A DNA stretch of 36,010 nt, from positions 1 to 36,010 of the forward strand of contig JBCBBT010000034.1 in NCBI GenBank assembly GCA_038531315.1. Reading direction: 5' to 3'. Each line of letters opens with the position of its first letter. Position 1 is the first letter of the stretch. Positions 35,169 through 36,010 of this stretch are shown here, piece after piece. The notes below the pieces were generated by a model. The model saw only the letters and a program-made list of their open reading frames with translations. It did not search any database and was not told where the DNA came from. This stretch comes from JAJFFW01 sp038531315. Its GTDB lineage: Bacteria; Pseudomonadota; Alphaproteobacteria; Caulobacterales; Parvularculaceae. Both the position numbers and the translations under genes were made by a program.

Positions 35169-36010
35169 ATGGACCACATTCTGACGATCATGCAGATTTT
35201 TATCGCGGAACTCCCGCACGGGTTTCGGATCGAGGGCGGGCGCTATCTGTTCGGCGCCGGCGGGGTTTTCCTTCTGACTTGGATCATCCTCAAGGGCCTT
35301 CTCGCCGACCGGCGCATCCGCACCGCGCTGCCGGCCCCACTGCGCAATCAGCAAATCGCCCGTGAAATCCGCAATTCCGCCGTCACGGTGGTGACGTTCA
35401 CGCTCGCCTACAGCGTCACCAACTACATTCTGGAACAGATCTTCGGCGGCCCGGTTTTCAAGATCTACACCGATATTGAAACCTATGGTTGGGGCTATCT
35501 CGTGTTCTCGGTCGTCCTGTGGACCATCGGCCTCGATACGTATTTCTACTGGACGCATCGCTTCATGCACATGGCGAAGGTCTACAAGATTTTTCACCTG
35601 ACCCATCACCGCTCGCATCGCCCGACGCCGTTTACCGCCTATTCGTTCGCGCCGCCGGAAGCGGTTTTAGTCTATCTGTTCGTGCCGCTCTTTTTCTGCA
35701 CCGTGCCGATGCATGACACGGCTTTTGTTTCGGCGATGCTGTTGCAGATTTCGCGTAACGCGCTCGCCCATTGCGGCTATGAGGTCTTTCCCCGCGGCTG
35801 GGCGCGCCATCCGGTGCTCGGACTCCTGACGACCGTCACCCATCACGACATGCACCACGAAAAGGGAACCGGGAATTTCGGTTTTTACTTTACCTTTTGG
35901 GACCGCGTCATGGGCACCGAACATCCGGACTATCTCGAACGGTTCGATCAGGCGACCGGGTCTGCGCCGCGCCGCGCGCCGCGAGGCGGCCGCTTGTCGC
36001 AAGCCGTCTA
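35169..36010 (+). CDS. Fatty-acid hydroxylase / sterol-desaturase family membrane protein (3' end at window edge)
   Basis: The frame from the ATG at 35169 stays open for 280 codons to the last base; the final two bases are TA, so a stop may fall at the next base. The protein is a di-iron membrane oxygenase: about four hydrophobic segments and the histidine clusters HRFMH (130-134), HLTHHRSH (143-150) and THHDMHHEKG (224-232). The ending FYFTFWDRVMGTEHP is typical of the superfamily. Substrates range from fatty acids to sterols and hopanoids; here it is undefined. AGGAGG (35155-35160) is an excellent ribosome site but is masked by a hairpin. Preceded by the AraC-family gene. Confidence 0.9.
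   Translation, partial: MDHILTIMQIFIAELPHGFRIEGGRYLFGAGGVFLLTWIILKGLLADRRIRTALPAPLRNQQIAREIRNSAVTVVTFTLAYSVTNYILEQIFGGPVFKIYTDIETYGWGYLVFSVVLWTIGLDTYFYWTHRFMHMAKVYKIFHLTHHRSHRPTPFTAYSFAPPEAVLVYLFVPLFFCTVPMHDTAFVSAMLLQISRNALAHCGYEVFPRGWARHPVLGLLTTVTHHDMHHEKGTGNFGFYFTFWDRVMGTEHPDYLERFDQATGSAPRRAPRGGRLSQAV

Overview
The window is 36 kb of GC-rich chromosomal DNA from an alphaproteobacterium. The evidence is gene content and order: rpsF-rpsR-rplI with dnaB on one strand, fabD-fabG-acpP-fabF-mltG-yicC-gmk on the other, a cysD/cysNC sulfate-activation operon, cytochrome-c2-like and UbiB-like proteins, and frequent GTG/TTG/ATG starts in a high-GC codon pattern. A finer placement (Caulobacterales/Parvularculales/Rhizobiales-like) is a guess. 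I see no insertion sequence, integrase, prophage or CRISPR array; this is mostly core genome with a few lineage-specific genes.

Layout. 1-438: end of a PAS-domain gene. 689-3599 (minus): rpsF, rpsR, rplI, a clear intrinsic terminator, then dnaB. 3600-3965: a 366-base divergent spacer with a probable rpsF leader. 3966-5432: a 488-residue protein I do not recognise. 5600-11969: fatty-acid synthesis genes fabD, fabG, acpP, fabF, followed by mltG, yicC and gmk; gmk is interrupted only by a 10-N assembly gap. 12013-14589 (minus): a large protein with a degenerate EAL domain. 14818-15585 (minus): NAD kinase. 15827-18146: egtB and a class II aldolase. 18157-18706 (minus): a lipoprotein cytochrome c and tRNA-Thr(TGT). 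18874-20936: a GNAT/CelD-like gene overlapping a JmjC/cupin-8 gene. 21053-23040: glutathione peroxidase overlapping an ABC1 (UbiB/AarF) kinase. 23081-24583 (minus): glycerol kinase. 24844-28543: cysQ, cysD and a cysN-cysC fusion. 28651-30081 (minus): creD. 30350-33871: mfd. 33937-36010: a membrane-anchored AraC-type regulator and a fatty-acid hydroxylase/sterol-desaturase gene cut by the window end.

How the genes fit together. The fab cluster builds acyl chains on AcpP and is joined to envelope growth (mltG) and nucleotide metabolism (gmk). The cys genes activate sulfate to PAPS, and CysQ removes the PAP by-product; egtB is another sulfur-using gene. The last two genes look like a regulator and its target: between them lie a perfect 20-bp palindrome placed where an activator would sit relative to a promoter with a good -10 and a poor -35, and then a hairpin that pairs with the Shine-Dalgarno sequence of the hydroxylase gene. 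This is the most interesting regulatory structure in the window. Other notable points are three 18-bp repeats before fabF, the catalytically degenerate EAL protein with a very long low-complexity linker, the unrecognised 488-residue protein, and a gmk gap that can be closed from the flanking sequence.
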